Assembly (NCBI RefSeq): GCF_900102815.1 | Contig: NZ_FNGF01000001.1 | Span: 425,297-489,296, forward strand | Source: Glycomyces sambucus | Lineage (GTDB): Bacteria > Actinomycetota > Actinomycetes > Mycobacteriales > Micromonosporaceae | Reading direction: 5' to 3' | DNA: 64,000 nucleotides | Shown here: positions 51,434 through 59,839 of the stretch, in pieces | Numbering within the stretch: position 1 is the stretch's first letter | Layout of the letters: each line of letters opens with the position of its first letter | Translations under genes and position numbers: made by a program | Notes under the pieces: generated by a model | What the model was told of the DNA's origin: nothing | What the model saw: the letters and a program-made list of their open reading frames with translations, nothing else | The model's database searches: none

Positions 51434-52677
51434 TCGGCCAGGACCTCGTCGATCGCGGCGTTGTAGGCCGCGGCGGCGTCGGCCGCGGACTGCTCGCCGT
51501 TCCAGGCCGGGGCCAGGTACTCGCTCTCGAGGCCGGTCCACTCGGCGGCGTTGCCGGCGATGGGCAGCGGCACCGAGTAGTCGACGGCGTCGACGAACAC
51601 CTGGAGGTCGAACTCGGGCATGGCGTCGAGCCAGGGCTGCTGGGTGCCCGCGTAGGCGGGGAGGACGGCGCCGGACTCGGCCTGGAGCACCGCGGCCTCC
51701 TCGCCCGAGGCGAAGACCAGGAACTCGGCGAGTTCCTCGGGGTGCTCGGTGCCGGCGTACCCGGCGTTGAGGATGCCCGAGATCATGCTGGCGCGCTGCT
51801 CGCCCATGGGGAGCGGGGCGACGCCGGTGGTGGCGCGCACGGCCTCGTCGCCGTAGAGGCGCTGGGCCCAGAAGGACCCGGAGAAGTACATGGCGACCTT
51901 GCCGTCCATGAACATCTGCACCGCTTCGGTGTCGGAGAGCTGCTGGAGGGTCGGCGAGGACCCGTCGGCCTGCATCTGGGTCCAGAACTCGATCCCGGCG
52001 ACGGCCTCGGGGCTGTCGATGGCCGCCTGGCCGTCGTCGCCGATGACCTCGCCGCCGGCCTGGTAGATCGAGTTGTAGTAGCCGCCCTGGCGGTCGATGG
52101 GGGCGGCGATGCCCCACACGCCCGCGTCGGGGTCGGTCAGCTGCTGCGCGGCGGCGCGGGCGTCGTCCCAGGTCCACGTGTCGTCGGGGTAGGCGACCCC
52201 GGCGGCGTCGAAGAGGGCCTTGTTGAACCAGATCCCGTTGGTGTCGTAGTCCTTCGGGAGGCCGTAGACCGCGTCGTCGCGTTCGTAGAGGTCCATGACG
52301 GACTCGGGGTAGGCGGCGAGGTCGACGCCCGCGGACTCGACGGCGTCGCTGATGTCGAGGAGCTGGCCGTTGTCGGCGTACGCGGGGTACTGGTCGGCGA
52401 GCATCCAGAACGCGTCGGGGGCGGTGCGCCCGGCGGCGCCGACCTGGAGGGTGGACCAGTACTCGGGCCAGGGCAGGACCTGGACCTCGACGTCGATGTC
52501 CGGGTGCGCCTCCTCGAAGGCGGCGGCGATGGCCTCCATCGCGGGCTTCTGGTCGTCGCTCCAGGTGGCGTAGGTGAGGGTGACGTCCTCGCCGTCGCCG
52601 CCGCCGGAGCAGGCGGCGAGGACGAGGGCGGAGGCGGCGAGGGCCGCGGCGGCGGCGCCTCTCTTGCTGTGTCGCAT
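51430..52677 (-). CDS. Sugar ABC transporter substrate-binding lipoprotein
   Basis: A 415-residue family 1 solute-binding lipoprotein. Sec signal RHSKRGAAAAALAASALVLAAC with lipidation at Cys23. Mature motifs include TYATWSDDQKPAMEAIAAAFEEAHPDIDVEV, PKDYDTNGIWFNKALFDAAGV and KVAMYFSGSFWAQRLYG. It is encoded 2 nt after the GH97 stop and overlaps the permease. The ligand is probably an alpha-galactosyl oligosaccharide, judged from the GH36 and GH97 partners. Confidence 0.92.
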   Translation of the reverse strand: MRHSKRGAAAAALAASALVLAACSGGGDGEDVTLTYATWSDDQKPAMEAIAAAFEEAHPDIDVEVQVLPWPEYWSTLQVGAAGRTAPDAFWMLADQYPAYADNGQLLDISDAVESAGVDLAAYPESVMDLYERDDAVYGLPKDYDTNGIWFNKALFDAAGVAYPDDTWTWDDARAAAQQLTDPDAGVWGIAAPIDRQGGYYNSIYQAGGEVIGDDGQAAIDSPEAVAGIEFWTQMQADGSSPTLQQLSDTEAVQMFMDGKVAMYFSGSFWAQRLYGDEAVRATTGVAPLPMGEQRASMISGILNAGYAGTEHPEELAEFLVFASGEEAAVLQAESGAVLPAYAGTQQPWLDAMPEFDLQVFVDAVDYSVPLPIAGNAAEWTGLESEYLAPAWNGEQSAADAAAAYNAAIDEVLAE

Positions 52678-52679
52678 GG

Positions 52680-55229
52680 TTACTCCTTGATCGCCGCCCG
52701 GGCGTCGTCGCCCGGTGCGGTGTCGGCGCTGGGCGTGCCGCCGACGTGGAGCCGCCCGGCGGCCCAGTCGACGTGCGCCGGTTCTGCGTGCTCGGGCAGG
52801 GCGTCCGAGCGGAGGCTGAGGGCGGTGACGCCGGTCAGGTCGAGGTCGACCGCGACGGCGGGTTGCCCGGAGGCGACGACGGCGGCGAAGATCTCCCGGC
52901 CGTCGCCGTGGACGCTCACGCGCGCGGCGGTGCCGGGGGTCTCGTCGTCGACGCCGACGCGGAGGGTGAGCCGGTCGGCGGTGCCGCCGGGGTGGAGGTC
53001 GATCCGGGACGGGGTGGAGGCGCCGAGGCCGTCCGTGAACCCGGTGCCCGCGATCGACATGGGGCGGCCGTCGGCGGGGTTGCCGCCGCCGTTGGAGGTG
53101 TCGCGTTCGACCGGGCCGCTCTCGTTCGCGAACGCGGTCATCGAGAGCGCCGAGAGCCGGTGCGTCCCTTCGGTGAGGGGGCGGACGACGCGGGCGTGGG
53201 CGACCACGGGGACCTCGGGTCCGGGGGCGAAGGCCGCCGGGCCGTCGGGGCCGGGGATCTCGACGGTGACCACGCCCGCGCGGCCGGGGGCCAGGGAGCG
53301 CGGGGCGCGCACGCGCCAGCGGCCGCCGCCGAGGTCGTCGGCGGTCCAGCCGGGTGCGAGCCGCAGGGCCGCACCGGGTTCGGTCGCGATCTCGGCGGCG
53401 CCGTCGGCGTCGGCGAGCGCGATCGCTGGCTCGAGGTAGGGCGCGGCGAGTTCGGGGCGGGGCGCGGCGCGCAGCAGCGTGCCGACCGGGGCGAGGATCG
53501 CGGCGAAGCCGCCGTGCTCCGCGAGGTCCACGGTGAGCAGTCCGTCCACCGTGGACTGCGCAGCGGTGAGGCCGTCCTCGCCGTCGGACACGGTCCACGC
53601 CTCGTAGCCGTCGATGCCGAGGCGGTCGAGGGGGACGGTGATCGTGCGGGCCTCGCCGGTGGCGATGGCGCCGATGAACCAGCGGTCGCCCGAGCGGCGC
53701 GCGACGACCGCCTCGCGGTCGGGGTCGCCCGCCAGCAGCAGCGTCTCGTCCCAGGCGGGCGCGAGTTCGGCGAGGAACCGGGCGGCGTGGGGGCGCGCGA
53801 GGTAGGCGTCCACGTCGTCGGCGAAGTGCGTGATGCCGCACTCGAAGGCGACGCTGAGCGCGAGTTCGTGGGCGTCGCTCGTGGTGCGCCCGGGGGCACC
53901 GAAGGCCACCGGCGTGTAGTCCATGGCGCCCGCGACGTTCCGCGTGAACGGCTGGATCACGTTGTGGGCGGCCGAGAGCGGCGTGTCGGCGAAGAACACG
54001 TAGTACTCGCTGCCGCGGATCGCCTCGTAGCCGACGACCTGCGGCCAGGTGCGGGCCCAGCCGCGCGGGATCACCGACCCGTGGAAGTTCACGTGCAGGC
54101 CCAGGCGGGCGGTCTCGGCGAGGACCGTGTCGTACCAGCGGTACCGGTCCTTCGACTCCGACTCCATGAAGTCGACCTTGACGCCCGCGACGCCCCACGA
54201 GCGCCACAGCGCGAGCTTGGCGAGCCCTTCGGGCCCGTCGAGGTCGTGCCAGACCGCCCACAGGTGCACCTGGATCCCGCGGCGGCTCGCGTACGCGACG
54301 ATCTCGGGCACCCAGGTCTCGTCCCAGCCGCAGTCGATGAGCAGGTGCTCCCAGCCCAGGCGCGCGGCCGCGTCCACGAAGTGCCGCTGGCGGTCGAGCT
54401 GCGCGCCGGAGTAGAAGTCGGACCACCAGGACCAGGCGGCGCGGCCCGGGCGGACCCAGGACGTGTCGCCGGTCGCCTCCAGCGGCGCGGGGGCGAGCTC
54501 GTCCACGAAGCGGCTCTCCACGATCCGGGCGAGGGACCCGGTGAGGAACACCCGCCAGGGGGTGAGCGGGCCCCGCGTGACCTCGTACGGTTCGGCGAGA
54601 ACGAACGCGAGCACGCCGTCCGCGGTCTCGGCGTGGGCGCCGCTGAAGCGGCCGTCGATGCCGGACTCGGTGGCGAGGACGCACGCGTCGCCGGTGCGGA
54701 CCAGGAACGGGAACCCGTACGCGCCGTCGGCGAGGTCGGGGAGGTCGGCGCCGAAGCGGGGCGTCTCGTACCAGGTCTGGTAGTCGAGGGCCCACACGCG
54801 GGTGGGACGGTCGATGGAGGCACGGTCGAGGCCGGCACTGTCCAAGTCGGCACGGTCGGGGCCCGGTTGCGAGAGGTGCAGGCGGGTGCGGTCGGCGTCG
54901 AGCCGGTGGTGGCCTTCGAGGCGGGCGGCGGCGTAGCGGACGGCGGTGCCGTCGGCGCCGGTGCGCACGTGGACCTGCCAGTCGAGGCCGCTCGCGTGCC
55001 GCAGCTCGTGGACCTGCTCGGTGTGGCGGTAGCGGTGGGTGCCGACCGCCTTGCCGGAGCGGGCGGTCCACTCGTCCTCGACCTCGCGCTCGGTGGTGCG
55101 GACCAGCTGCGAATCGATGTCCAGGTCGGTGCCGCCGAGGCGGATGCCCAGGCGCAGTTCGCCGAGGCCGGGCGCGCGCAGGAGGACGGCGTCCGCTCGG
55201 ACGTCGAGCTCGGGGCTCTGGTGGACCAC
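52680..55229 (-). CDS. GH97 glycosidase (retaining type) with NPCBM-like domain
   Basis: An 849-residue GH97 enzyme without a signal peptide. The N-terminal beta-sandwich has VVHQSPELDVRADAVLL and WALDYQTWYETPRFG; the barrel has WSWWSDFYSGAQ, WEHLLIDCGWDETW, GVKVDFMESESKDRYRWYD (Asp353, nucleophile position) and YEAIRGSEYY (Glu402, acid/base position). An Asp at the first position marks the retaining alpha-galactosidase branch rather than SusB-type inverting alpha-glucosidases. The C-terminal 130 residues (HRLSALSMTAFANESGPVERD, GLGASTPSRIDLHPGG) resemble an NPCBM module. The GTG at 55229 has GGAG 6 nt upstream. A four-fold pentapeptide repeat at about residues 123-142 is encoded by a 15-bp tandem repeat. 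Confidence 0.9.
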   Translation of the reverse strand: MVHQSPELDVRADAVLLRAPGLGELRLGIRLGGTDLDIDSQLVRTTEREVEDEWTARSGKAVGTHRYRHTEQVHELRHASGLDWQVHVRTGADGTAVRYAAARLEGHHRLDADRTRLHLSQPGPDRADLDSAGLDRASIDRPTRVWALDYQTWYETPRFGADLPDLADGAYGFPFLVRTGDACVLATESGIDGRFSGAHAETADGVLAFVLAEPYEVTRGPLTPWRVFLTGSLARIVESRFVDELAPAPLEATGDTSWVRPGRAAWSWWSDFYSGAQLDRQRHFVDAAARLGWEHLLIDCGWDETWVPEIVAYASRRGIQVHLWAVWHDLDGPEGLAKLALWRSWGVAGVKVDFMESESKDRYRWYDTVLAETARLGLHVNFHGSVIPRGWARTWPQVVGYEAIRGSEYYVFFADTPLSAAHNVIQPFTRNVAGAMDYTPVAFGAPGRTTSDAHELALSVAFECGITHFADDVDAYLARPHAARFLAELAPAWDETLLLAGDPDREAVVARRSGDRWFIGAIATGEARTITVPLDRLGIDGYEAWTVSDGEDGLTAAQSTVDGLLTVDLAEHGGFAAILAPVGTLLRAAPRPELAAPYLEPAIALADADGAAEIATEPGAALRLAPGWTADDLGGGRWRVRAPRSLAPGRAGVVTVEIPGPDGPAAFAPGPEVPVVAHARVVRPLTEGTHRLSALSMTAFANESGPVERDTSNGGGNPADGRPMSIAGTGFTDGLGASTPSRIDLHPGGTADRLTLRVGVDDETPGTAARVSVHGDGREIFAAVVASGQPAVAVDLDLTGVTALSLRSDALPEHAEPAHVDWAAGRLHVGGTPSADTAPGDDARAAIKE
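54804..54863 (-). repeat. In-frame 15-bp tandem repeat inside the GH97 gene
   Basis: Four units of exactly 15 bp, e.g. GGCACGGTCGAGGCC, GGCACTGTCCAAGTC and GGCACGGTCGGGGCC on the plus strand. They encode successive pentapeptides such as GPDRA, DLDSA, GLDRA and SIDRP in the N-terminal sandwich domain. Related repeats occur in three non-coding places nearby. Confidence 0.8.
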
Positions 55230-55314
55230 GTCGTCTCCGTGTTGCTCGTGGGGCCCGTGTGCAGTGTGCGCACCGGCAGTTCCGAGGCTAACGGCCGCGG
55301 GGCCCGGTTGGAAT

Positions 55315-55326
55315 GTGCGATCGCAC
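55315..55326. promoter_or_regulatory. 12-bp palindrome near the GH97 operon -35 region
   Basis: GTGCGATCGCAC is a perfect palindrome. The predicted -10 of the operon is TAGCCT (55285-55290, minus strand), so the palindrome sits just upstream of where the -35 should be, between promoter and the AraC-type element. It is a possible second regulator site; the protein is unknown. Confidence 0.4.
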
Positions 55327-55331
55327 GGGTC

Positions 55332-55344
55332 GCCTGGACGATTC
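55332..55344 (-). promoter_or_regulatory. Candidate AraC-binding element, GH97-ABC-GH36 operon
   Basis: Minus-strand reading GAATCGTCCAGGC matches GRAWCGTCCAGGS. It lies 41 bp beyond the predicted -10 (55285-55290) and 103 bp from the start codon, almost the same geometry as at the second GH97 gene. Confidence 0.65.
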
Positions 55345-55353
55345 ACCGCAACA

Positions 55354-55398
55354 GCGCGGGGCCGAGGGCAGGCAAGTGCTTGCCCCCGGCCCCGGCGC
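55354..55398 (-). terminator. Imperfect hairpin after the second GH97 gene
   Basis: A GC-rich stem with a few bulges, centred on GGCAAGTGCTTGCC (55371-55384) and extended by GGGGCCG/CGGCCCC. It lies 47 nt beyond the GH97 stop at 55445 and upstream of the next operon's promoter. Confidence 0.55.
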
Positions 55399-55411
55399 TG
55401 GGACGATCAGC

Positions 55412-55456
55412 GCGTCAGCGGCCAGCGCCTCAGCGGACCACGCCTCAGCGGACCAC
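55412..55456. repeat. 15-bp tandem repeat across the 3' end of the second GH97 gene
   Basis: GCGTCAGCGGCCAGC (55412-55426) is followed by two identical copies of GCCTCAGCGGACCAC (55427-55441, 55442-55456). The GH97 stop codon lies in the third unit. Confidence 0.8.
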
Positions 55457-58060
55457 GGTGAGCCCGTCGACCCCGAGTCCAGGTGCGGACGCGCCCGAGA
55501 CGGTGACCGTCCCGCCGGTGGCGGGCAGGTCGAGGCCGATCGTCTTCACCGCGACGGCGGTGTCGGACCCGGTGGCGGTCAGCGCGACCTCCCGGGTGGT
55601 GCCGCCGACGGTGACCAGGACCGTGGCGTCGACGGCGCTGGCGTAGCGGAGCTCGACGGTGTGGTTCCCGGCCGCGGCGGTGCTCACCTCGGTGAACGCC
55701 AGCGCCCCCGTGCCGTCGAGGTCCGTGACGAGCGCGCCGCCGGAGCACTCGGCGCAGGGCGCGGTCGCGGCGCCGCCGCTGAGCGTCCCGTCCTCGGCCT
55801 CGGTGGTGCGGCTGATGGTGATCGCGTCGATATCGGGCGCGTACTCGGCCGGGTTGTCGAAGCGGATCGTGTTGACACCCGCGTTCAGCGGCACGTCCAC
55901 GGTCCACTTGTTCACGAACTCCCAGCCGCCGGAGTCGGTCAGCTCCTCGGTCGAGACGACCTGGCCGTTCACCGAGATGCGGATGTCGCGCGGGTCGCCG
56001 GAGGTGTACGAGAACGTCAGCTCGTGGGTGCCGGCCTCGGCCGCGGTCACGTCGGTGAACTCGACCGAGCCGCCCGCGCCGAGGTAGCCGACCTTCGCGC
56101 CCTCGGAGCAGCCCTTGCACTCGCCCACCGCGGCGTCGCCGCCGAGGACCTGGTCCTCGGCCTCGTACCTGGTGTCGCCCGAGCCGATCTGCTCCAGCGG
56201 GGTCTTCGAGAGGTGCACCGAGGCGCCGCCGGTGGCGATCATCGGCAGCGACAGGGTGTCGCCGGCGTCGACCTGCTGCGTGGAGACGGTCACGCGGCCG
56301 TCGGCGTCGTCGGCGAAGACCGTGGCGGTGTAGGTGCCGCTCTCCAGGAAGTCGAGCGGGACGCTCGCGGTGCGGGCCGGGTCGGTGATCGCGCCGACGA
56401 ACCAGTCCTCGCCGGAGCGGCGGGCGACGGTGACGTGGTCGCCGGGGAAGCCCTCGACCACGTGCGACTCGTCCCAGACGGTCGGGACGGCCCGCAGCAG
56501 GTGCCGCCCGGGCCACTGCTCGTAGGCGGCGGCCGAGTCGGCGTAGTTGACCATCGCGGAGGTGAACACGATCGACTGCGCGAGCGTGTGCGCCTGAGTG
56601 AGGATCGAGTCGTTCTGCGAGATCATCGCGGGCGTGTAGTCCATGCCGCCGAGCGGGCCGCGCGTGAACGGCAGGGTCGCGTCGAGGCGCGCGGTCGTGG
56701 GCGGCGGGTACTTGTAGTGCTCGGTGCCGGCGACGGCCTCGGTGGTGAGCACCCACGGCCAGGTGCGGTTCTCGCCGCCGGGCTTGGTGGAGCCGTGGAG
56801 GTCGAGCATGAGCTCGTTCTCACCGGCGGCGTCGCCGATGGACTGGTACCACTCCTGGACCTCCTGGGAGTCGTTCAGGAAGAAGTCCACTTTGAGCCCC
56901 GCGACCCCGTACGCCTTGTGCTCGGCCGCGAGGGGGCCGGCGAGTTCGGGGGTGGCGAACGGCTCGGCGGTGACCCACGCGAAGATCCGCACCCCGCGCT
57001 GGGCGGCGTACGCGCTGATCTCGGGGAGGTCGGCCGCCGGGTCGTAGCAGCAGTCGACGGTGACGTACTCCCAGCCCATGGCGGCGGCGAAGTCGACCAT
57101 CTGCTTCTGCTTGTCCATGTCGGCGGCGCTGTCGTCGTCGGTGTACCAGGTCCACCCGGCGCGGCCGGGCCGGACCCAGTCGGGCTGCTCCTGCGCGGCG
57201 GGGTTCAGGTTCTGGACCAGGTCGGTGTTGTAGAGGACGTCCAGGTCCTCGGCGACCACCGCGGTGCGCCAGGGCGTCTGGAACGGGTAGGCGGTCGCGA
57301 TGGGGAACGCCTGGTCGGGCGTGCGGGCCACGTTGAGCAGGCCGGTGCCCTGGCCGTCGCCTTCGAGCATCGCGGGCGCGTAGCCGGCGTTCGCGTTGTA
57401 GACGTTGGCCTCGGTGATGAGCGTGAAATACGCGTTGTCGTCGATCGAGGCGAGGAGCGGCATGGTCAGGTCGGCGCCCGAGTTCAGCTGCGCCGCATCG
57501 CGGTAGACGTAGTCCTGCTCGTAGTTGCCGTTCCAGTCGGCGGCCCAGCCGCCGGTCCCGGCGGGGAGGCGGAAGCCGCTGGACTCGTCGGTGATGCTCA
57601 GGTCGCCGTCGCCGGGGAGGCGGTAGCGGTACGCGACGCCGTCGTCGTAGGCGCGCACGACGAGTTCGAACGCCTCACCGTCCTTCGTGTACTCCAGGAC
57701 GAGTTCTTCGGCGCGGTTCGTGTAGCTCGGGTCGGTCCCGGCGGGGAGCGTGTAGGTCTCGTCGATCGAGGACCGCTCCTCCCCCGCGTACGCGAGCCCG
57801 GTGCGGAAGTCGACGCCGTCGGTGGCGATGCCGAGCGGCGACTCCTCGAAGACCTGCGTGGTCCCGGCGGTCACCTCGTAGGTGAGCGACCCGTCCGGCT
57901 GGTCGGTGACGGTGAACGTGATCGATCCGTCCGGTGAGGACACGCTGTGCGTGCCTGCGGCGTAGGCGGGTCCGCCCGCCGCGACGACCGAGGCCGCAGC
58001 GGCGACCGCCAGCGCGGCCGCCGCCCCGAGGGGACGCCGTCGTCCCGTGCTGATGCTCAT
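55445..58060 (-). CDS. Secreted GH97 glycosidase with two C-terminal CBM35/CBM6-like modules
   Basis: An 871-residue secreted enzyme. Signal peptide SISTGRRRPLGAAAALAVAAAASVV..AYAAG. N-terminal sandwich (HSVSSPDGSITFTVTD..SLTYEVTAGTTQVFEESPLGI), barrel with WTWYTDDDSAADMDKQKQMVDFAA, WEYVTVDCCYD, GLKVDFFLND (Asp392, nucleophile position) and TTEAVAGTEHY (Glu441, acid/base position), again the retaining type. Then follow two modules, each starting with an EAED motif (RYEAEDQVLGGDA, TEAEDGTLSGGAA), each with a C-x-x-C pair (CKGC, CAEC). They would anchor the enzyme to polysaccharide. The ATG at 58060 follows GGGAGTGG. It should act outside the cell, feeding the ABC importer encoded downstream. 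Confidence 0.92.
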   Translation of the reverse strand: MSISTGRRRPLGAAAALAVAAAASVVAAGGPAYAAGTHSVSSPDGSITFTVTDQPDGSLTYEVTAGTTQVFEESPLGIATDGVDFRTGLAYAGEERSSIDETYTLPAGTDPSYTNRAEELVLEYTKDGEAFELVVRAYDDGVAYRYRLPGDGDLSITDESSGFRLPAGTGGWAADWNGNYEQDYVYRDAAQLNSGADLTMPLLASIDDNAYFTLITEANVYNANAGYAPAMLEGDGQGTGLLNVARTPDQAFPIATAYPFQTPWRTAVVAEDLDVLYNTDLVQNLNPAAQEQPDWVRPGRAGWTWYTDDDSAADMDKQKQMVDFAAAMGWEYVTVDCCYDPAADLPEISAYAAQRGVRIFAWVTAEPFATPELAGPLAAEHKAYGVAGLKVDFFLNDSQEVQEWYQSIGDAAGENELMLDLHGSTKPGGENRTWPWVLTTEAVAGTEHYKYPPPTTARLDATLPFTRGPLGGMDYTPAMISQNDSILTQAHTLAQSIVFTSAMVNYADSAAAYEQWPGRHLLRAVPTVWDESHVVEGFPGDHVTVARRSGEDWFVGAITDPARTASVPLDFLESGTYTATVFADDADGRVTVSTQQVDAGDTLSLPMIATGGASVHLSKTPLEQIGSGDTRYEAEDQVLGGDAAVGECKGCSEGAKVGYLGAGGSVEFTDVTAAEAGTHELTFSYTSGDPRDIRISVNGQVVSTEELTDSGGWEFVNKWTVDVPLNAGVNTIRFDNPAEYAPDIDAITISRTTEAEDGTLSGGAATAPCAECSGGALVTDLDGTGALAFTEVSTAAAGNHTVELRYASAVDATVLVTVGGTTREVALTATGSDTAVAVKTIGLDLPATGGTVTVSGASAPGLGVDGLTVVR

Positions 58061-58163
58061 GAACCACTCCCTGAATGGAGGAACCTCGGGAACCGGCCGG
58101 TACCCGGGCATTCCGACGCTAAGGGCGCGGCTCCGTTCGGGAGAAGCCGAAATTCGCTTCCGT

Positions 58164-58176
58164 CCCTGGACGTTCC
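58164..58176 (-). promoter_or_regulatory. Candidate AraC-binding element, secreted GH97 gene
   Basis: Minus-strand reading GGAACGTCCAGGG matches GRAWCGTCCAGGS. It is 42 bp beyond the predicted -10 TAGCGT (58116-58121, minus strand) and 104 bp from the start codon. The -35 position has no good match, as expected for an activator-dependent promoter. Confidence 0.65.
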
Positions 58177-58217
58177 GACGCACCCGCCGCTCTCGTCCCG
58201 GCGGGTGCGCCGGAGGT

Positions 58218-59735
58218 CTACGCCTCGCAGGCCACGTCTTCCCGGGGCAGTTCGCCGCCGAGGAGGAACGCGGTGGTGGTGTTCAGCGCGCAGGCGTTGG
58301 TGCCGTAGACGTACGCGCCGTGGCCGAAGCCGTCGACGGTGACCAGGCGGGCCCGGTCGCCGAACGCCTCGCGGTTGATCTGGGCGCCTTCGAGCGGCGT
58401 GGCGACGTCGAGTTCGTTCTGCACGATGAGGACGTTCGCCGGGCCCTCGTCGGTGATCGGGACCTGCGGCTCGACCGGGTCGTTGGCCCAGAAGGCGCAC
58501 GGCGTGACGTTCGCGCCGGCGCCGCCGAACATCGGGTACGCCTCGCGGTCGGCGGCGGTGGCCTCCAGGTAGACCGCGATGTCCTCGGGCCAGTCGGCGT
58601 CGTTGCAGGTCACGGCCAGGAACGCGGACCAGGCGTTGTCGTAGGGCGAGGGCGTGCCGGCGGCGTCCCCGCCCGTTGCGGCGGGCACGTCGAGCTCGTC
58701 GAAGAGGCGGTCGGCGGCGGCCGCGTCGCCGGCGTCCAGCGACTGCCACAGGCGCGCGGCCCCGCCGAAGGAGTCCTCGCCGTAGAGCGAGACGAACACG
58801 ATGAACCGGAACAGCGCGCCGTCGTACTCGCCGACCGGTTCGGCGTCGAGGCGCCCGGCCAGGTCGAAGTAGGTGTCCCGCACGGCTTCCGGGGTGTCGC
58901 CGAGGCCGTAGGCGGCGTCGCGTTCGGCGGCCCAGGCCGCGAAGTACGCGAAGTTCGGTTCGAACCCGCTGCCCCAGCGGCGCTGCGCCTCGTGGTCGAG
59001 GGCGGTGCCGCCGACGTTGCTGTCGAGGACGACCCGGCCGCTGGTCTCGGGGAACAGCGAGGCATAGGCCGCGCCGAGGACCGAGCCGTAGGAGGCGCCG
59101 TAGAAGCTCAGCTCCTCCTCGCCGAGGGCGGCGCGGATCGTGTCGATGTCGCGGGCGGTGTTGGCGGTGGTCATGTGCGGCATGAGGCCGTCGGTGTCGT
59201 TGGCGGCGCACTGCTCGGCGACGCCTTGCGCGAGCGCGGCCTGGGCGCGGACGGCGGCGTCGTCCGCCGCATAGGGCGGGACGTTCCCGCGGTGGGCCTG
59301 CTCGGCGGTGAAGCCGCAGCTCACGGGCGTGGAGTGGCCGACTCCGCGCGGGTCCATGCCGATGAGGTCGTAGGCGTCGGTGACGCTCGCGGGCAGGCCG
59401 AGGTCGGCCATCCCCACGGGCTGGTCGAGTCCGGCGCCGCCGGGCCCACCGGGGTTGAGCAGCATGGCGCCTTGGCGCGCTTCGGGATCGGTGCTCGCGA
59501 GGCGGGAGACCATCACTTCGATGGACTGCCCGCCGGGGTCGGCGTAGTCGAGCGGGACGGGGACGGCGGCGCACTCCATGCGCTCGCCGCCGGTCACGTC
59601 CTCGGGGCAGGCGCCCCAGGTCAATGTGTCCTCAGTGGAGTCCTGTGCGGTGGCGGGCAGGACCGCGAGGGTCCCGGCGAGCCCCGCGGCGGCGGCCGTC
59701 GCCACCGCCGCCGCGGCGATGCGCTGTCTGCTCAT
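58218..59735 (-). CDS. Secreted alpha/beta-hydrolase, tripeptidyl-aminopeptidase (TAP)-like
   Basis: A 505-residue secreted serine peptidase of the S33/TAP group, releasing N-terminal peptides or acting on a related ester or amide. Signal peptide SRQRIAAAAVATAAAAGLAGTLAVLPATAQ. The catalytic triad is Ser215 in YGASYGSVLG, Asp443 in QNELDVATPLEG and His472 in DGFGHGAYV; the oxyanion segment is LLNPGGPGGAG. Paired cysteines (WGACPED, CAAND, TPCAFW, NACALN, DVACEA) suggest disulfides. AGGAGGA lies 5 nt before the ATG. The promoter has the 19-bp-spacer MerR type and carries the same operator as the gene on the far side of merR. Confidence 0.9.
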   Translation of the reverse strand: MSRQRIAAAAVATAAAAGLAGTLAVLPATAQDSTEDTLTWGACPEDVTGGERMECAAVPVPLDYADPGGQSIEVMVSRLASTDPEARQGAMLLNPGGPGGAGLDQPVGMADLGLPASVTDAYDLIGMDPRGVGHSTPVSCGFTAEQAHRGNVPPYAADDAAVRAQAALAQGVAEQCAANDTDGLMPHMTTANTARDIDTIRAALGEEELSFYGASYGSVLGAAYASLFPETSGRVVLDSNVGGTALDHEAQRRWGSGFEPNFAYFAAWAAERDAAYGLGDTPEAVRDTYFDLAGRLDAEPVGEYDGALFRFIVFVSLYGEDSFGGAARLWQSLDAGDAAAADRLFDELDVPAATGGDAAGTPSPYDNAWSAFLAVTCNDADWPEDIAVYLEATAADREAYPMFGGAGANVTPCAFWANDPVEPQVPITDEGPANVLIVQNELDVATPLEGAQINREAFGDRARLVTVDGFGHGAYVYGTNACALNTTTAFLLGGELPREDVACEA

Positions 59736-59781
59736 GCGATTCCTCCTGTGGGTGTCGGCCCCCGCGCGGGGGCCGGTCCAC

Positions 59782-59812
59782 AGTCCAGGCCATGCCGCTG
59801 CGGCACGGTCAA
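59782..59812 (-). promoter_or_regulatory. MerR-type promoter of the TAP-like gene
   Basis: On the minus strand, TTGACC (59812-59807), a 19-bp spacer and TGGACT (59787-59782). The spacer contains the palindrome TGCCGCTGCGGCA (59793-59805). The 18-bp context ATGCCGCTGCGGCACGGT recurs at 60737 with one base change. The likely binder is the MerR protein encoded immediately upstream. Confidence 0.75.
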
Positions 59813-59839
59813 GCGGTTCGCGGCTTTTCATGAAGGAGA

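Noticed and set aside
54804-54863. CRISPR array
   Set aside because: The periodic units are 15 bp with no unique spacers, lie inside a GH97 reading frame, and no cas gene is in the window.
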